A stretch of 33,044 nt of DNA from Pseudobdellovibrionaceae bacterium. GTDB lineage: Bacteria > Bdellovibrionota > Bdellovibrionia > Bdellovibrionales > Bdellovibrionaceae. A program made the position numbers and the translations under genes. The stretch spans positions 1 to 33,044 of the forward strand of contig JABWCN010000047.1 of assembly GCA_013359135.1 (NCBI GenBank). The letters run 5' to 3'. The notes beneath the pieces are model-generated. The model made no database searches, was not told where the DNA came from, and was given only the letters and a program-made list of their open reading frames with translations. Shown here in pieces: positions 24,501-32,317 of this stretch; the first letter of the stretch is position 1, and every line of letters starts with the position of its first letter.

Positions 24501-26958
24501 AATTTCTTCAGGGACGGGCACATTTAATCAAACTTATACAGGCACAACAGGAACAGCCTCTACTTTAACGGCTAACTCACTCACAAGTGGAAGTATTTTA
24601 TCACTCACTTCAAACTCAACAGCAGCGGCTAATGGCAACACTGGATTAAATATCGCTATCAGTGGTGCTAATGCAACGTCAGGAATTACAAGAACAGGAA
24701 TTTCTTCAAGTGTGACATCAACGGGAACAAGCTCAACAAATGTGGCAGCTAGTTTTTCTGCTAGTGGTGGAACAAATAATTATGGACTGCTAGTTCCCAA
24801 TGGTAATGTGGGGATTGGAAATACAGCTCCACTAAAACGCTTGCATGTAAATAACAGTGGGTTGTTAATTGATGGTACATCAGCAATTGAAAGCTCGCCT
24901 TATTCTGCTAGATTAATCGTAGACTCGGGTGCTTCTACAGGCCATATTCTGGCAGATTTAAAGAATAGTAATGGCAGTCAATTATATGTTTCTGGTAGTA
25001 GTGTAGGTATTGGTACAGCTTCTCCAAGTACTAAGCTAGATGTTCAAAGTACTGCTTATATGCAGCAAAGGCTTTGGCAAACAGGTTCATCACAACAATT
25101 ATGGCTCGGGTCAGTGGCTGACAGTGTGGGGAGTTATATAGGTAATAACGCTTATTACTCTGCCTCATATCAATTTATGCCAAATTATACTCAAGCTTCA
25201 GGAGTGAACTTTAGACAAGATGGCTCTACAGAGTTTTGGAATGATTCGGGTTTAACAAGTGGCACATTGTATACTCCAAGCAAAAGGATGGTAATTTTAT
25301 CAAGTGGCAACGTGGGAATTGGTACGACAAGCCCTACAAATAATTTGCAGGTTGGCACAACGGCAACTTCTGCAACATCATCTCCAGTGACAGCCTCATT
25401 AGGTGGTACTTATAGTTCAACAGCTGGCGCAAATCCAAAGTTGAAAATTTGGGATAATGGAAGTTTGTATTATGGAATTGGAGTGTCATCAACTCAAATG
25501 GATTTCATAGCAGGTCAAACTGGTGGGAAACATGCTTTCTATGTCAATGCTAACTCAACTCCTTCGGTAACTATAAATTCAAGTGGGTATGTAGGTATTG
25601 GCTATACGAATGCAACAAAGCCACTGGATGTGAATGGTGCTGCTCGAATGGGAACTATTAATACTGGATATTCAACAACGGAACGTTTTTATCCCAATGT
25701 CATTACCCAAGTTCAGGATACTACAGTCACAGGAGCTTGGATTGTCCATACTCCCATTACAAGAACTTCAAATAATATGTTTAAAATCAGAGTTTTTGGT
25801 TATGGCTATGGAAATTCAAAAAATATAGATTTTAGTATTGTAGGCTATGCTTACATGTCAACCAATGGCAGTGTTGATGGCGTTCCTGGTGCCGTTATAT
25901 CGTATTCTTTAAGTGATTCTGGTAATGACGGGCTAGCAAAATACGTTGGAATAGATGCTAATGGTTATGTCGCTATAGCTTTGGGAAGCACTTCTTTATC
26001 AGCTTATTTTTACAGAATTGGTGTTGATGCTTGGATAACTAAATCAACCTCTGATTACAGCTCTGGATGGTCAATAGATCAAAATACCACAGCAGGATTT
26101 GGTTGGCTGGATATTCACGGACCTCTGGCGAATGGAACATCAAACTATACATCTTTAGCTCTTGGTAGTTATGCTTCAAGTACAACTCCACCAACGAATG
26201 GTCTTATTGTTAGTGGCAATGTTGGTATAGGAGTGAGTAATCCTGGCGCAGCATTAGATGTCGCTTCGAGCATTAGACTTAGTGGTGGTTCTATACCATT
26301 TTATTTAAGTGATGGAACTACAGGTTGTTATAATAATAACTTTAGAATCGGAACAACACAATGTTCTGGAGTCATTTCTACGGATAATATGTTATCCATC
26401 ACATCAGGTGGTGCCGTTGGAATTGGGACTGGGTCTCCGGGAGCTCCCCTTGAAATTTCAAGCACATCTGACGCTATTATGAGATTGAGACAACAAGGTG
26501 GTGGTTGGAATTATATTGAATACTATAACGACACAATTAGAACCTTATTTCAAGGGATGCAAACTGATACTTTATATAGCTTAAACGGACAAATGTTTTT
26601 AAACACTTCAAATGGAAATATTGGCATTGGAACGCAAAGTCCTTCAGCAACCCTTGATGTCAAGGGGCATATGGGAAACTCTGGAGCTTCTGCCACGATC
26701 ACATCTTGTGGATCCTCAGCGACAATTTCTGGAAATGACACAAGAGGAACTGTGACACTAGGAACAGGAAGCCCTACCTCATGCACAATAACATTTGCTT
26801 CTGCATTTTCAACATCACCAATTTGTGTTGTTTCTCCAAATGGTGGTGACCCGGGGGCAATTAGATGGTGGACAGTCCCCTCAACCACTGCTCTTGTAAT
26901 TAATTTTTCTTCGACTCCTACGACGAACCAACAATTTGCTTATTATTGTATTCAATAA
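21523..26958 (+). CDS. Giant tail-fibre-like adhesin (MAT-like mosaic fibre)
   Basis: The protein has 1811 aa, with AAGGAAG just before the ATG. A basic N-terminus and hydrophobic stretch (about 20-38) act as a signal peptide. Residues about 40-180 form an N-terminal beta domain (SFTVQGRILNTDGTPVNGSS, ending PLSWVPQAMYAQDSEKLGG). Residues about 300-520 are phage tail-fibre-like, with GDLTGTYPNPTLAANAVTTA and YLSSTDWNTFNNKQ. From about 680 to 1710 come about ten copies of GNVGIGTT.P..KL.V spaced by diverse inserts. The last 95 residues form a separate tip (ITSCGSSATISGNDTRG, then WWTVPS, ending YYCIQ). There is no S74 chaperone domain and no YadA anchor. The architecture matches Bdellovibrio mosaic adhesive trimer fibres, which recognise prey. 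Trimerisation and prey binding are inferred. Confidence 0.87.
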   Translation: MNQISKKLNLIKKDILLRKYLKKFLILIVFCYLDALGGQSFTVQGRILNTDGTPVNGSSVQFKVQIRSPGSENCLLYEETQSLDLSQTQGSFALTIGQGSRASTSVDGGNALNSIFSNSKVISLSSASGACSGTTTYTPAKSDIRNLILTYNDGSGWDSIPTIPLSWVPQAMYAQDSEKLGGVSSSQFLSVASGTTPTTLSAADYTNLMTLLAGTNTNYIAKTSLPTCPSSEYLTTDPSGNLVCAGISGASGGTVIGVSSANAYLSVSASSTTPVVTLNVGTTANTVAAGNDTRLVGALQSGSSAGGDLTGTYPNPTLAANAVTTAKINDQAVTAAKIANTTITDAQVSTTAAISDTKLATISTAGKVSGSALTSGTIGGSTAINTSGNITSSGTIQGSTVSATHATARDLQLYDSGSNKVTLQSPTTLAANYSMTLPASLPGASGYVLSSDISGVLTWIAPSTGSVTSVSATAPISSTGGVTPVISITQATTSTNGYLSSTDWNTFNNKQTNTLTTGKMWIGNGSSAATEFSPSGDVSMNSSGSFSVNSIKGTAVSSTTPSIAGQVLRYDGTSSWAPGFLSLADIRSTVTPGNTMFPATACSSSQTLTWSSLTDTMTCANITVDASALSTGTINAARLPASVALNGGNAFGSNSSIGNTDNYNLNFLTNNTTRMTIDSSGNVGVGTTAPSAKFSVVGNSTIGGNVAPGSNTSLLVTDNAALAASENLALIRAYNNTPNANANLLLVGTSGGTGSGWERFVVKSSGSVGIGTTSPNSKLEISSLLDPMSSIGTITNYNFILKNNSDTNGSSTGIAFGVSSGNTIGASIYHIRQGANSYGDLAIATKNSSGTMNESLRVQSGGNVGIGTTAPASKLHVGVAPTATANYPLFALGSGAFDGSTTGYFVGNTNGTVLGANTASTYTGDLLNFEIAGVSKFKVDYQGNITSSGTTNLSGTTTTSGNFSQTGSATFSTGTGAVSLNGATTVAANQNLTISSGTGTFNQTYTGTTGTASTLTANSLTSGSILSLTSNSTAAANGNTGLNIAISGANATSGITRTGISSSVTSTGTSSTNVAASFSASGGTNNYGLLVPNGNVGIGNTAPLKRLHVNNSGLLIDGTSAIESSPYSARLIVDSGASTGHILADLKNSNGSQLYVSGSSVGIGTASPSTKLDVQSTAYMQQRLWQTGSSQQLWLGSVADSVGSYIGNNAYYSASYQFMPNYTQASGVNFRQDGSTEFWNDSGLTSGTLYTPSKRMVILSSGNVGIGTTSPTNNLQVGTTATSATSSPVTASLGGTYSSTAGANPKLKIWDNGSLYYGIGVSSTQMDFIAGQTGGKHAFYVNANSTPSVTINSSGYVGIGYTNATKPLDVNGAARMGTINTGYSTTERFYPNVITQVQDTTVTGAWIVHTPITRTSNNMFKIRVFGYGYGNSKNIDFSIVGYAYMSTNGSVDGVPGAVISYSLSDSGNDGLAKYVGIDANGYVAIALGSTSLSAYFYRIGVDAWITKSTSDYSSGWSIDQNTTAGFGWLDIHGPLANGTSNYTSLALGSYASSTTPPTNGLIVSGNVGIGVSNPGAALDVASSIRLSGGSIPFYLSDGTTGCYNNNFRIGTTQCSGVISTDNMLSITSGGAVGIGTGSPGAPLEISSTSDAIMRLRQQGGGWNYIEYYNDTIRTLFQGMQTDTLYSLNGQMFLNTSNGNIGIGTQSPSATLDVKGHMGNSGASATITSCGSSATISGNDTRGTVTLGTGSPTSCTITFASAFSTSPICVVSPNGGDPGAIRWWTVPSTTALVINFSSTPTTNQQFAYYCIQ
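23562..26675 (+). repeat. About ten GIGTT-type repeats encoded in the fibre shaft
   Basis: The protein-level motif G-N/S-V-G-I-G-T-x-x-P occurs about ten times between residues 680 and 1715, each followed by K-L-x-V/I. DNA of the repeats is only partly conserved (ggaaatgttggtattggaac-like cores), so these are diverged structural units, not a recent tandem duplication. The inserts between them vary from about 40 to over 200 residues. Confidence 0.85.
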
Positions 26959-27148
26959 CTATGACAACATTCAAATGTAATTCGAAGAGTTAGTCTCTTA
27001 TCTCAGAAGTCATTCTTAAATTTCAGACGAATCGGATCTCAGAACAAATATAAGGGTATTATACCAGTGACTAATCTTGGTCCCAGCTTTGCAAATCACA
27101 AAGCCCAGTGTGCAGCAAGCAGGTTGCATAAATGGCTTTGGGGGAAAA

Positions 27149-28300
27149 TTGAAATTATTAAACTGGTATTATCTTCACCTTGTTTTTATCATTATAATAG
27201 TTGCAGGTAAGGTCCTTGCCGCAAACAATAAAGTTTATGAAAAGTTTTTGCCACCAACAGAAAATCTTCTTCTTAACTTTGTGGTTCAACGTGAAGAAAA
27301 TCTTAAAAACTTGGTTACTTTCATCAAATCAGAATGCGGTGATAAAATTATCACAAAAAACAGTCAGGGACAGAATGTTGTTACCTATCGACGTAAACTT
27401 CGCCTGTGTTATTTGCAAGCTAAACTGAATGCCTATTATAAAATACAAGCTAAAATATTTTTACCTAAACAGGATCTTATTTATTTTCCAGATATTGAAT
27501 CGATAGCTGACAATACGATGACTCAGCAATCGCGCTGGAATCTATCAAAAATTTTATCACAAAATTATATTATACGTCCGAACCCAAAAGGAATGAAAGC
27601 AACAATTGATCTGATAGCAGAACTTCTGACTCAAAAACGAGAATTGATGCAAGAACTTGAGCTGGTAGGAAAAGAGATGAGGCAACTATCTTACGGGAAA
27701 AATCTGATGAGCTACTATTTAATTCCGTCTCTTAAAGCTTCTATCAATAACATAACCCCACTTGGAGCCATGCTGGAATTGTTTCAATCCATTCGCTGTG
27801 AATTAGAAGATAATTTCTGCCTTTATTTAAAAGCTCGTATTGGAAGCGTTCTGAATGAGATTTCAGTTGTACACGGAGAAAAACTAACCGATTTTGTAAA
27901 TCGTTTTAACTCATATGCATCATCGGAAGGTACACAAAATGCTAAACGTTTGACAAAACTGTTAGAGTTTAATGTCGCTTATCATAATTCTGAAGTTCAA
28001 AATCATGCAAAGTATATTTCTGAAATAAAAACATCGATCGAAAACTTCGTGGCTGACGGTGAGGGTAGCTTTGTCAACGATCGTCTCCAGTCTTTTGCTC
28101 AGAATATTCTAGTATTAGCTGAAGTTTCTTACTTTACTCAGCATTTAGTAAATCTAAGTGCCTATGCCAGTGATCTTTCCTTTGCAACAAGAAAACAAGC
28201 TGCGAAAGCATTGTTGCCACAAATTAATCAGTCTTTAGAAATATTAGAAACTCAATTCCAGCTGCTTGGATTTGACGAAGAAGTCGGAGGTAGTCGATGA
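27149..28300 (+). CDS. Exported helical protein of unknown function
   Basis: With the TTG at 27149 the protein has 383 aa. The frame is open from 27077, but no ATG precedes the signal peptide. GGGGGA lies just before TTG 27149, which yields MKLLNWYYLHLVFIIIIVAG with cleavage near LAANN. A GTG at 27107 is an alternative. The mature part is mainly alpha-helical and charged, with a Cys pair region early (SECGDK, then LRLCYLQ) and another later (IRCELEDNFCLY). No family is recognised. The stop codon overlaps the ATG of the following lipoprotein gene (ATGA), which indicates translational coupling. It is the first of four exported proteins, and arginine codons are mostly CGT or CGC here. Confidence 0.72.
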   Translation: MKLLNWYYLHLVFIIIIVAGKVLAANNKVYEKFLPPTENLLLNFVVQREENLKNLVTFIKSECGDKIITKNSQGQNVVTYRRKLRLCYLQAKLNAYYKIQAKIFLPKQDLIYFPDIESIADNTMTQQSRWNLSKILSQNYIIRPNPKGMKATIDLIAELLTQKRELMQELELVGKEMRQLSYGKNLMSYYLIPSLKASINNITPLGAMLELFQSIRCELEDNFCLYLKARIGSVLNEISVVHGEKLTDFVNRFNSYASSEGTQNAKRLTKLLEFNVAYHNSEVQNHAKYISEIKTSIENFVADGEGSFVNDRLQSFAQNILVLAEVSYFTQHLVNLSAYASDLSFATRKQAAKALLPQINQSLEILETQFQLLGFDEEVGGSR

Positions 28301-29241
28301 AAACACTTATTTTATTTTTAGCTCTATTAGTTATTTTTGGTTGTGCAAACAACGATGATAAAGCAGTACCTAAGGCTGAACAGCCTGTTAAGGAAAAAAC
28401 GGATATTTCTGCGAGTGAGGTCAGCTCTATTAAAGAAGTTCAGCTTGTTGGCTTAGCAGAAACGACAGCGGTGCGTGTGGGACTTGAGAATGATTCTGTC
28501 GTTATTTCTACTATGACTATCGCAAATGGACAATCTGTGTTTAAGACGGTTTTTTATCCAAAAGTAAATGACTTTAAACAAATCAATTATTCTGATAAAG
28601 GTTTATTTGATTTCAAGTTTGATACTAAAATAGCATCCAGCCGAACTGTCGACACTTTATTTTCAAAATTTAAAAAGTTGATGCAAGTATATCATTTAAA
28701 AGATGTCTATCGCTGTCGCAGTTCAAAATTTTGGCCTCAGATGGTTGATTACACTCCAGATAAACGTGGACCTGGACTTTTGAGATTGGAACAAGAACTG
28801 TACTTTCCCAGTTTAGAAGCCGAAGCCTACTTAGTTTTTGATTTTAACTCAGAGAAACTATTTGATATTGTTTTTAGAAAAACGCCGGATCATTTGGAAG
28901 GTGACTATTATACCTCTGGTCTTGGCTCTCAGTTAACGCAGTCACTGGGCACATTCTCGCTGTTTTGCAAAGAAGGATATAAAACATTAAAGCCTAACTA
29001 TATTGGTGAAGAATTTTTGAAGGACATCGATAAAGACGCTTCCGATTTAGCCGACATTTATATTCAGCGCTATATCCCAAATGCAATGACTTTGGATTTA
29101 AATAAAATGGGTCTTGGAAATGAACTTAGAAATCTTTCCCAGATTATGTCTGAGCTAAAAAAACATCGTGCCTTTATATCTGAGTCACATTGGGATTTTT
29201 ATATCCATAGTATTCAGACAGTGCGTGGATTTCATAATTAA
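28297..29241 (+). CDS. Lipoprotein of unknown function
   Basis: The protein has 314 aa. GGAGG lies before the ATG, which overlaps the previous stop codon. MKTLILFLALLVIFGCANND shows a lipoprotein signal with lipobox IFGC. The residues after the Cys are N-N-D-D; an Asp immediately at +2 is absent, so outer-membrane sorting is plausible. The mature part starts with a low-complexity linker rich in Lys, Glu and Pro, then a mixed beta/alpha domain (for example TAVRVGLENDSVVISTMTI and EAEAYLVFDFNSEKLFDIVF). Two cysteines (YRCRSS and LFCKEG) could form a disulphide. No family is recognised. It could hold the neighbouring exported proteins at the membrane, or protect the producing cell if the cluster is toxic. 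Both ideas are inference from position. Confidence 0.78.
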   Translation: MKTLILFLALLVIFGCANNDDKAVPKAEQPVKEKTDISASEVSSIKEVQLVGLAETTAVRVGLENDSVVISTMTIANGQSVFKTVFYPKVNDFKQINYSDKGLFDFKFDTKIASSRTVDTLFSKFKKLMQVYHLKDVYRCRSSKFWPQMVDYTPDKRGPGLLRLEQELYFPSLEAEAYLVFDFNSEKLFDIVFRKTPDHLEGDYYTSGLGSQLTQSLGTFSLFCKEGYKTLKPNYIGEEFLKDIDKDASDLADIYIQRYIPNAMTLDLNKMGLGNELRNLSQIMSELKKHRAFISESHWDFYIHSIQTVRGFHN

Positions 29242-29261
29242 TAATTTTAAAAGAGGAAAAA

Positions 29262-31001
29262 ATGAAAACACTAAATATAATTACATTTGCCTTTATGGTA
29301 TTAACAATGAATCTGGCTCAAGCTGTTGAATTCAGCTTGGACGGAAACTTGAATCATGAAATTCAACTGACATGGAACAAACTGACTAAGTTTCGCCACT
29401 CACTTGATTGCTATCCCACAGGGAAAGGCTCTGAACGTGAAGATTTAGGTGGCGAAACTGTTCGTACAGCAGTAAGTTTAGATGCGTTTTCAGAAAAGAC
29501 AATTAGTATTAGTTCAAATCGTGGTGTTGAGATTGGAAAAGTAAATTATAATCTATCTTTGGCTGCGACGGGTGATTATGAAGACGCTGTGTTTTCTCTG
29601 GTAGACTCAATTAATTGGAGTAAGTATGTAAATATTGGTGACTCCGACTGTGTGCTTCGTGAGTACCACTGGAAAGTCAGTTCGCATCGTATCTATGGAA
29701 ACTACAATATTAATATTAAAGTTCCACAAAATACCTGGGTTATCTCTGTCAGTATTCCTATTCATGAAGGGCAAATTGCTAATTTTAAAAAATCTGTTAA
29801 GGGTGATTTGCATTCAGCTCAGATAGACACAAATGAAATGATTTTATGGGTTCGTCCTGGTAGCGTCGTTTCACTTCCTATAAACATAGATGGATACACT
29901 GGTGCGGGTCGTTTTGGAGAAATTCGAATTCGAGTTAAAAAATCGATTTTACAAATCAACGGTTATGAAAACGACGGAAATTCACGGCTTTTGAAAATCC
30001 GTGACAGTATGGCCAGTAGTCGCAGTACTAATAATGAAAATTTAGCAAAAGAATTTTTGGAGATTGGTCATCAGCTGTTGCAAAACCCAAAGATGTCGTC
30101 GTTAACGATTCAGAGTTTCAGTATGGAAAAAAATCGCCAGATTTTGGATTGGTTATTTGGAATGGCCAACGATCCATTTCTTAAATATGGTAAATACTCT
30201 CAGCATGTTAAAGCCATGGCGGCAGCAGTCGGATACCAGCTTTCACTTAACCTGCTTAATGATCTTATGGTTTTTTGCAAAGAAATTGATGTCTATCTTC
30301 CATTAGCTGGCAAAACGATCCGATCAAATGGCTTAACGGCAGCCTATTTCTGGGTGAACAAGGACATCAAACGATTAGAAAACCTGCGTTTCCCAGAAAT
30401 TCGTGCCTTTGTTGAAGAAATAGTTCGCTGGGAAAATTCAAATCTTAAATATTCGGATATTGCAAACAACAAGACTGAATTCAAGAAATTAGATGAAGGT
30501 TATTTAAAAATTCGACGTTTTTCAGAAATTGGCTTGGATGTATTTGGTGATATCAAGTTTGGTTTGAATAAAACATTAAGTATTTTTGGAAGTGTAGGCT
30601 CTAATTTAATTTTAGTGACAAATATTAAAAGCCAACTAGATACCTTGGCAGATCAGCGACGTTCGTTAAATAGAGATTTAACGAAAATGGTAAATGAGTT
30701 TACATATATGAATAACGGCTTTATTAAGGCAGCAGATTTGTTAAGCAAGTTAAACGCTTTAGAAGTAAAAACAAAACAGTTAGCAACGGATTTAAAAGAA
30801 CAAACAAAACTAGTTGCTGTCGATGGTGATACTGGTTCTGCCACAGCTATGATGACATCCATTTTGGCTCATCAAGTGGCCATCTTCAAAAAACCACTGA
30901 ATTCGAAATTTGCAGAGCCGATTCGTGCTTTGTTTTTTCAAATAGAAGAAGATCAGAAAATTTCAAATCAGTTTAATGTTTGCTTAGGAGAAAATAAATA
31001 A
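29262..31001 (+). CDS. Exported two-part protein: beta-rich N-terminus, helical C-terminus
   Basis: The protein has 579 aa, with AGAGGA seven bases before the ATG. The signal peptide MKTLNIITFAFMVLTMNLAQ is cleaved at AQA/VEF. Residues about 20-230 are beta-rich with paired cysteines (SLDCYP and DSDCVLREYH). From about 240 to the end the protein is helical, with long amphipathic helices and a likely coiled coil near SQLDTLADQRRSLNRDLTKM and ALEVKTKQLATDLKEQTKLV. A mildly hydrophobic Gly-containing stretch, IKFGLNKTLSIFGSVGSNLI, lies before that coiled coil. No family is recognised. The layout of a globular head plus helical bundle with a small hydrophobic patch recalls alpha-helical pore-forming toxin subunits, but I see no diagnostic motif. 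Its stop overlaps the next start (TAATG). Confidence 0.76.
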   Translation: MKTLNIITFAFMVLTMNLAQAVEFSLDGNLNHEIQLTWNKLTKFRHSLDCYPTGKGSEREDLGGETVRTAVSLDAFSEKTISISSNRGVEIGKVNYNLSLAATGDYEDAVFSLVDSINWSKYVNIGDSDCVLREYHWKVSSHRIYGNYNINIKVPQNTWVISVSIPIHEGQIANFKKSVKGDLHSAQIDTNEMILWVRPGSVVSLPINIDGYTGAGRFGEIRIRVKKSILQINGYENDGNSRLLKIRDSMASSRSTNNENLAKEFLEIGHQLLQNPKMSSLTIQSFSMEKNRQILDWLFGMANDPFLKYGKYSQHVKAMAAAVGYQLSLNLLNDLMVFCKEIDVYLPLAGKTIRSNGLTAAYFWVNKDIKRLENLRFPEIRAFVEEIVRWENSNLKYSDIANNKTEFKKLDEGYLKIRRFSEIGLDVFGDIKFGLNKTLSIFGSVGSNLILVTNIKSQLDTLADQRRSLNRDLTKMVNEFTYMNNGFIKAADLLSKLNALEVKTKQLATDLKEQTKLVAVDGDTGSATAMMTSILAHQVAIFKKPLNSKFAEPIRALFFQIEEDQKISNQFNVCLGENK

Positions 31002-32041
31002 TGAAAACCATAAATCTAATTAAAATATCAGTCATAGCCACGTTAATTCAAAACTCTTTCCTTCCGATCGCCTATGGAGGCGATGCTATGAGCCAAGCTG
31101 AAAAAGTTATCGAAGCTCACCGTCAATTAGCCAGAGAGAAAGCACTAGTGGCTGTGAACGAAGACTTTAACTTTGCTCTTTCTGAAACGTTAAAAGAGAT
31201 CACTAAACGACCAGACTTGAAAGAGGCAAAGAATAAGCTTTTTGTAAGTCAGGAAGAAATCTTAAATGGTTTGAAAGATTTAATTAATCTTAAGCTATCG
31301 GACACCAATAAAGTAAAAGACCAAGCATTTGAAGCATTTGAAAAGTACACATCTTTTGTACAAAAGCGCTATGATATTTCCTATATGCCAGCCGATACAC
31401 AAGCCGAGATTCGTTCTAGTTTATTTTTGGCCAATCAATCTTTAGCTACGTTTGAACGTAACTGCGCTGGAGGTAAAGGGATCGGAGGATTGAATAATCC
31501 TAACTTTAGTTATCTATCGTTGCCACGATCAGAGTATTCATTCAATGTCGGCTATTCCAGCACAAGTGGGGCAGCAGCAGGTGGAACGGGGACATTCACT
31601 GGATCTGAAACTGAAAAATCTAGAAATGAAGTCGTGAATATTGGTCTCGGAGCAACATCTGCAGTAGCAAGTATCGCCTATGGTGGATCAACCGGTGCTG
31701 CGGTAGCAGCATGTCAGGCTGCGGCTCCGTTTATGATGGCCGGTGGTGCTGTACTAGCATTAGGCGTGATGTATCTGAATCAGATTGAGCGTGTAAAAAT
31801 GCAAAACGAAATTGTCGAGGCTGAGATGCATGCATTTCATAATTCAGCCGACGATCGTGATGTTGCTCGATATTACATAAGCTCGTGCAAAAACATTTCT
31901 CAGGAATCTAAAAAACTAAGAAACATACTTAATACAGCATTAAACTCGCCAGGTGATCTTGCTGCTCTTTACCAAGAGAGTGTTGGTGACTGGGAAAAAG
32001 ATTTACAAAGTGTTAATCTTCTTTTGAAAAATCAGAGATAA
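31001..32041 (+). CDS. Exported protein with Gly/Ala-rich hydrophobic hairpin
   Basis: The protein has 346 aa, with AGGAG before the ATG, which shares a base with the previous stop (TAATG). Residues 1-26 are a signal peptide ending near AYGGD. Residues about 30-155 are charged helices. Residues about 157-200 are Gly/Ser/Thr-rich. Residues 211-259 form a continuous hydrophobic Gly/Ala-rich stretch (VVNIGLGATSAVASIAYGG, then AAPFMMAGGAVLALGVMYL), long enough for two membrane passes with a turn near GGSTG. A helical C-terminus of about 85 residues follows. Cysteines at 155 and 238 and one in SSCKNIS may pair. A membrane-inserting hairpin flanked by helices is typical of alpha-pore-forming proteins but is not proof of that role. 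The sequence character of the window changes immediately after this stop codon. Confidence 0.78.
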   Translation: MKTINLIKISVIATLIQNSFLPIAYGGDAMSQAEKVIEAHRQLAREKALVAVNEDFNFALSETLKEITKRPDLKEAKNKLFVSQEEILNGLKDLINLKLSDTNKVKDQAFEAFEKYTSFVQKRYDISYMPADTQAEIRSSLFLANQSLATFERNCAGGKGIGGLNNPNFSYLSLPRSEYSFNVGYSSTSGAAAGGTGTFTGSETEKSRNEVVNIGLGATSAVASIAYGGSTGAAVAACQAAAPFMMAGGAVLALGVMYLNQIERVKMQNEIVEAEMHAFHNSADDRDVARYYISSCKNISQESKKLRNILNTALNSPGDLAALYQESVGDWEKDLQSVNLLLKNQR

Positions 32042-32251
32042 ATACTCCCGCAATTTTTTCAATATGCGAATCGGACTACCCGGGATGCCGTTCCTGTCAT
32101 AACCCGTACCGGCGAAGAAATCAAATATGCAAATCTCCGGGTCACTCGACATGACAAAGGTTGGAATCCACTCTTGGGCATAGTCTTCGAATATCTCTAA
32201 TTTGGCAACAGTCGTTTCGTCAAAGGGTTTTTCATGTAAATTTTTGCTCAT
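32003..32251 (-). pseudogene. tcmP: Truncated 5' part of a TcmP (three-Cys-motif partner) gene
   Basis: The first about 70 residues match the start of three-Cys-motif partner proteins: NLHEKPFDETTVAKLEIFED, then YAQEWIP, then ICIFDFFAGTGYDRNGIPGS and PIRILKK. FDFFAGTG resembles the glycine-rich cofactor loop of class I SAM-dependent methyltransferases. Full family members are several hundred residues, but here the homologous part ends about residue 70 (32042-32044). The last 12 codons are simply the antisense of the preceding operon's final gene. TcmP is named for its pairing with a three-Cys-motif phage Gp37/Gp68-like protein, and its function is unknown. It is either broken by a rearrangement or cut by an assembly joint. 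Confidence 0.7.
32036..32050. other. Sharp composition and homology breakpoint
   Basis: The predator-like operon is intact up to its TAA at 32039-32041. From the next bases on, the opposite strand matches the interior of a TcmP gene, and 280 bases further the DNA becomes strongly GC-rich. No target-site duplication, terminal inverted repeat or integrase is visible. This is most likely a chimeric contig joint. Confidence 0.65.
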
Positions 32252-32317
32252 ATTGGTAGTCGGATTGAGACCACAAATATATTAAATCAGTGACTTAAAA
32301 AACAAAATGTTTTTAAA

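Noticed and set aside
23562-26675. CRISPR-like or tandem DNA repeat array
   Set aside because: The repetition is at protein level with variable spacing, inside one open reading frame, and the DNA copies are diverged.
27132-27152. Frameshift at a G5 run giving an ATG start at 27132 for the first exported protein
   Set aside because: Removing or adding one G does not join that ATG to the signal-peptide frame in a sensible way. The in-frame TTG at 27149 gives a complete signal peptide.
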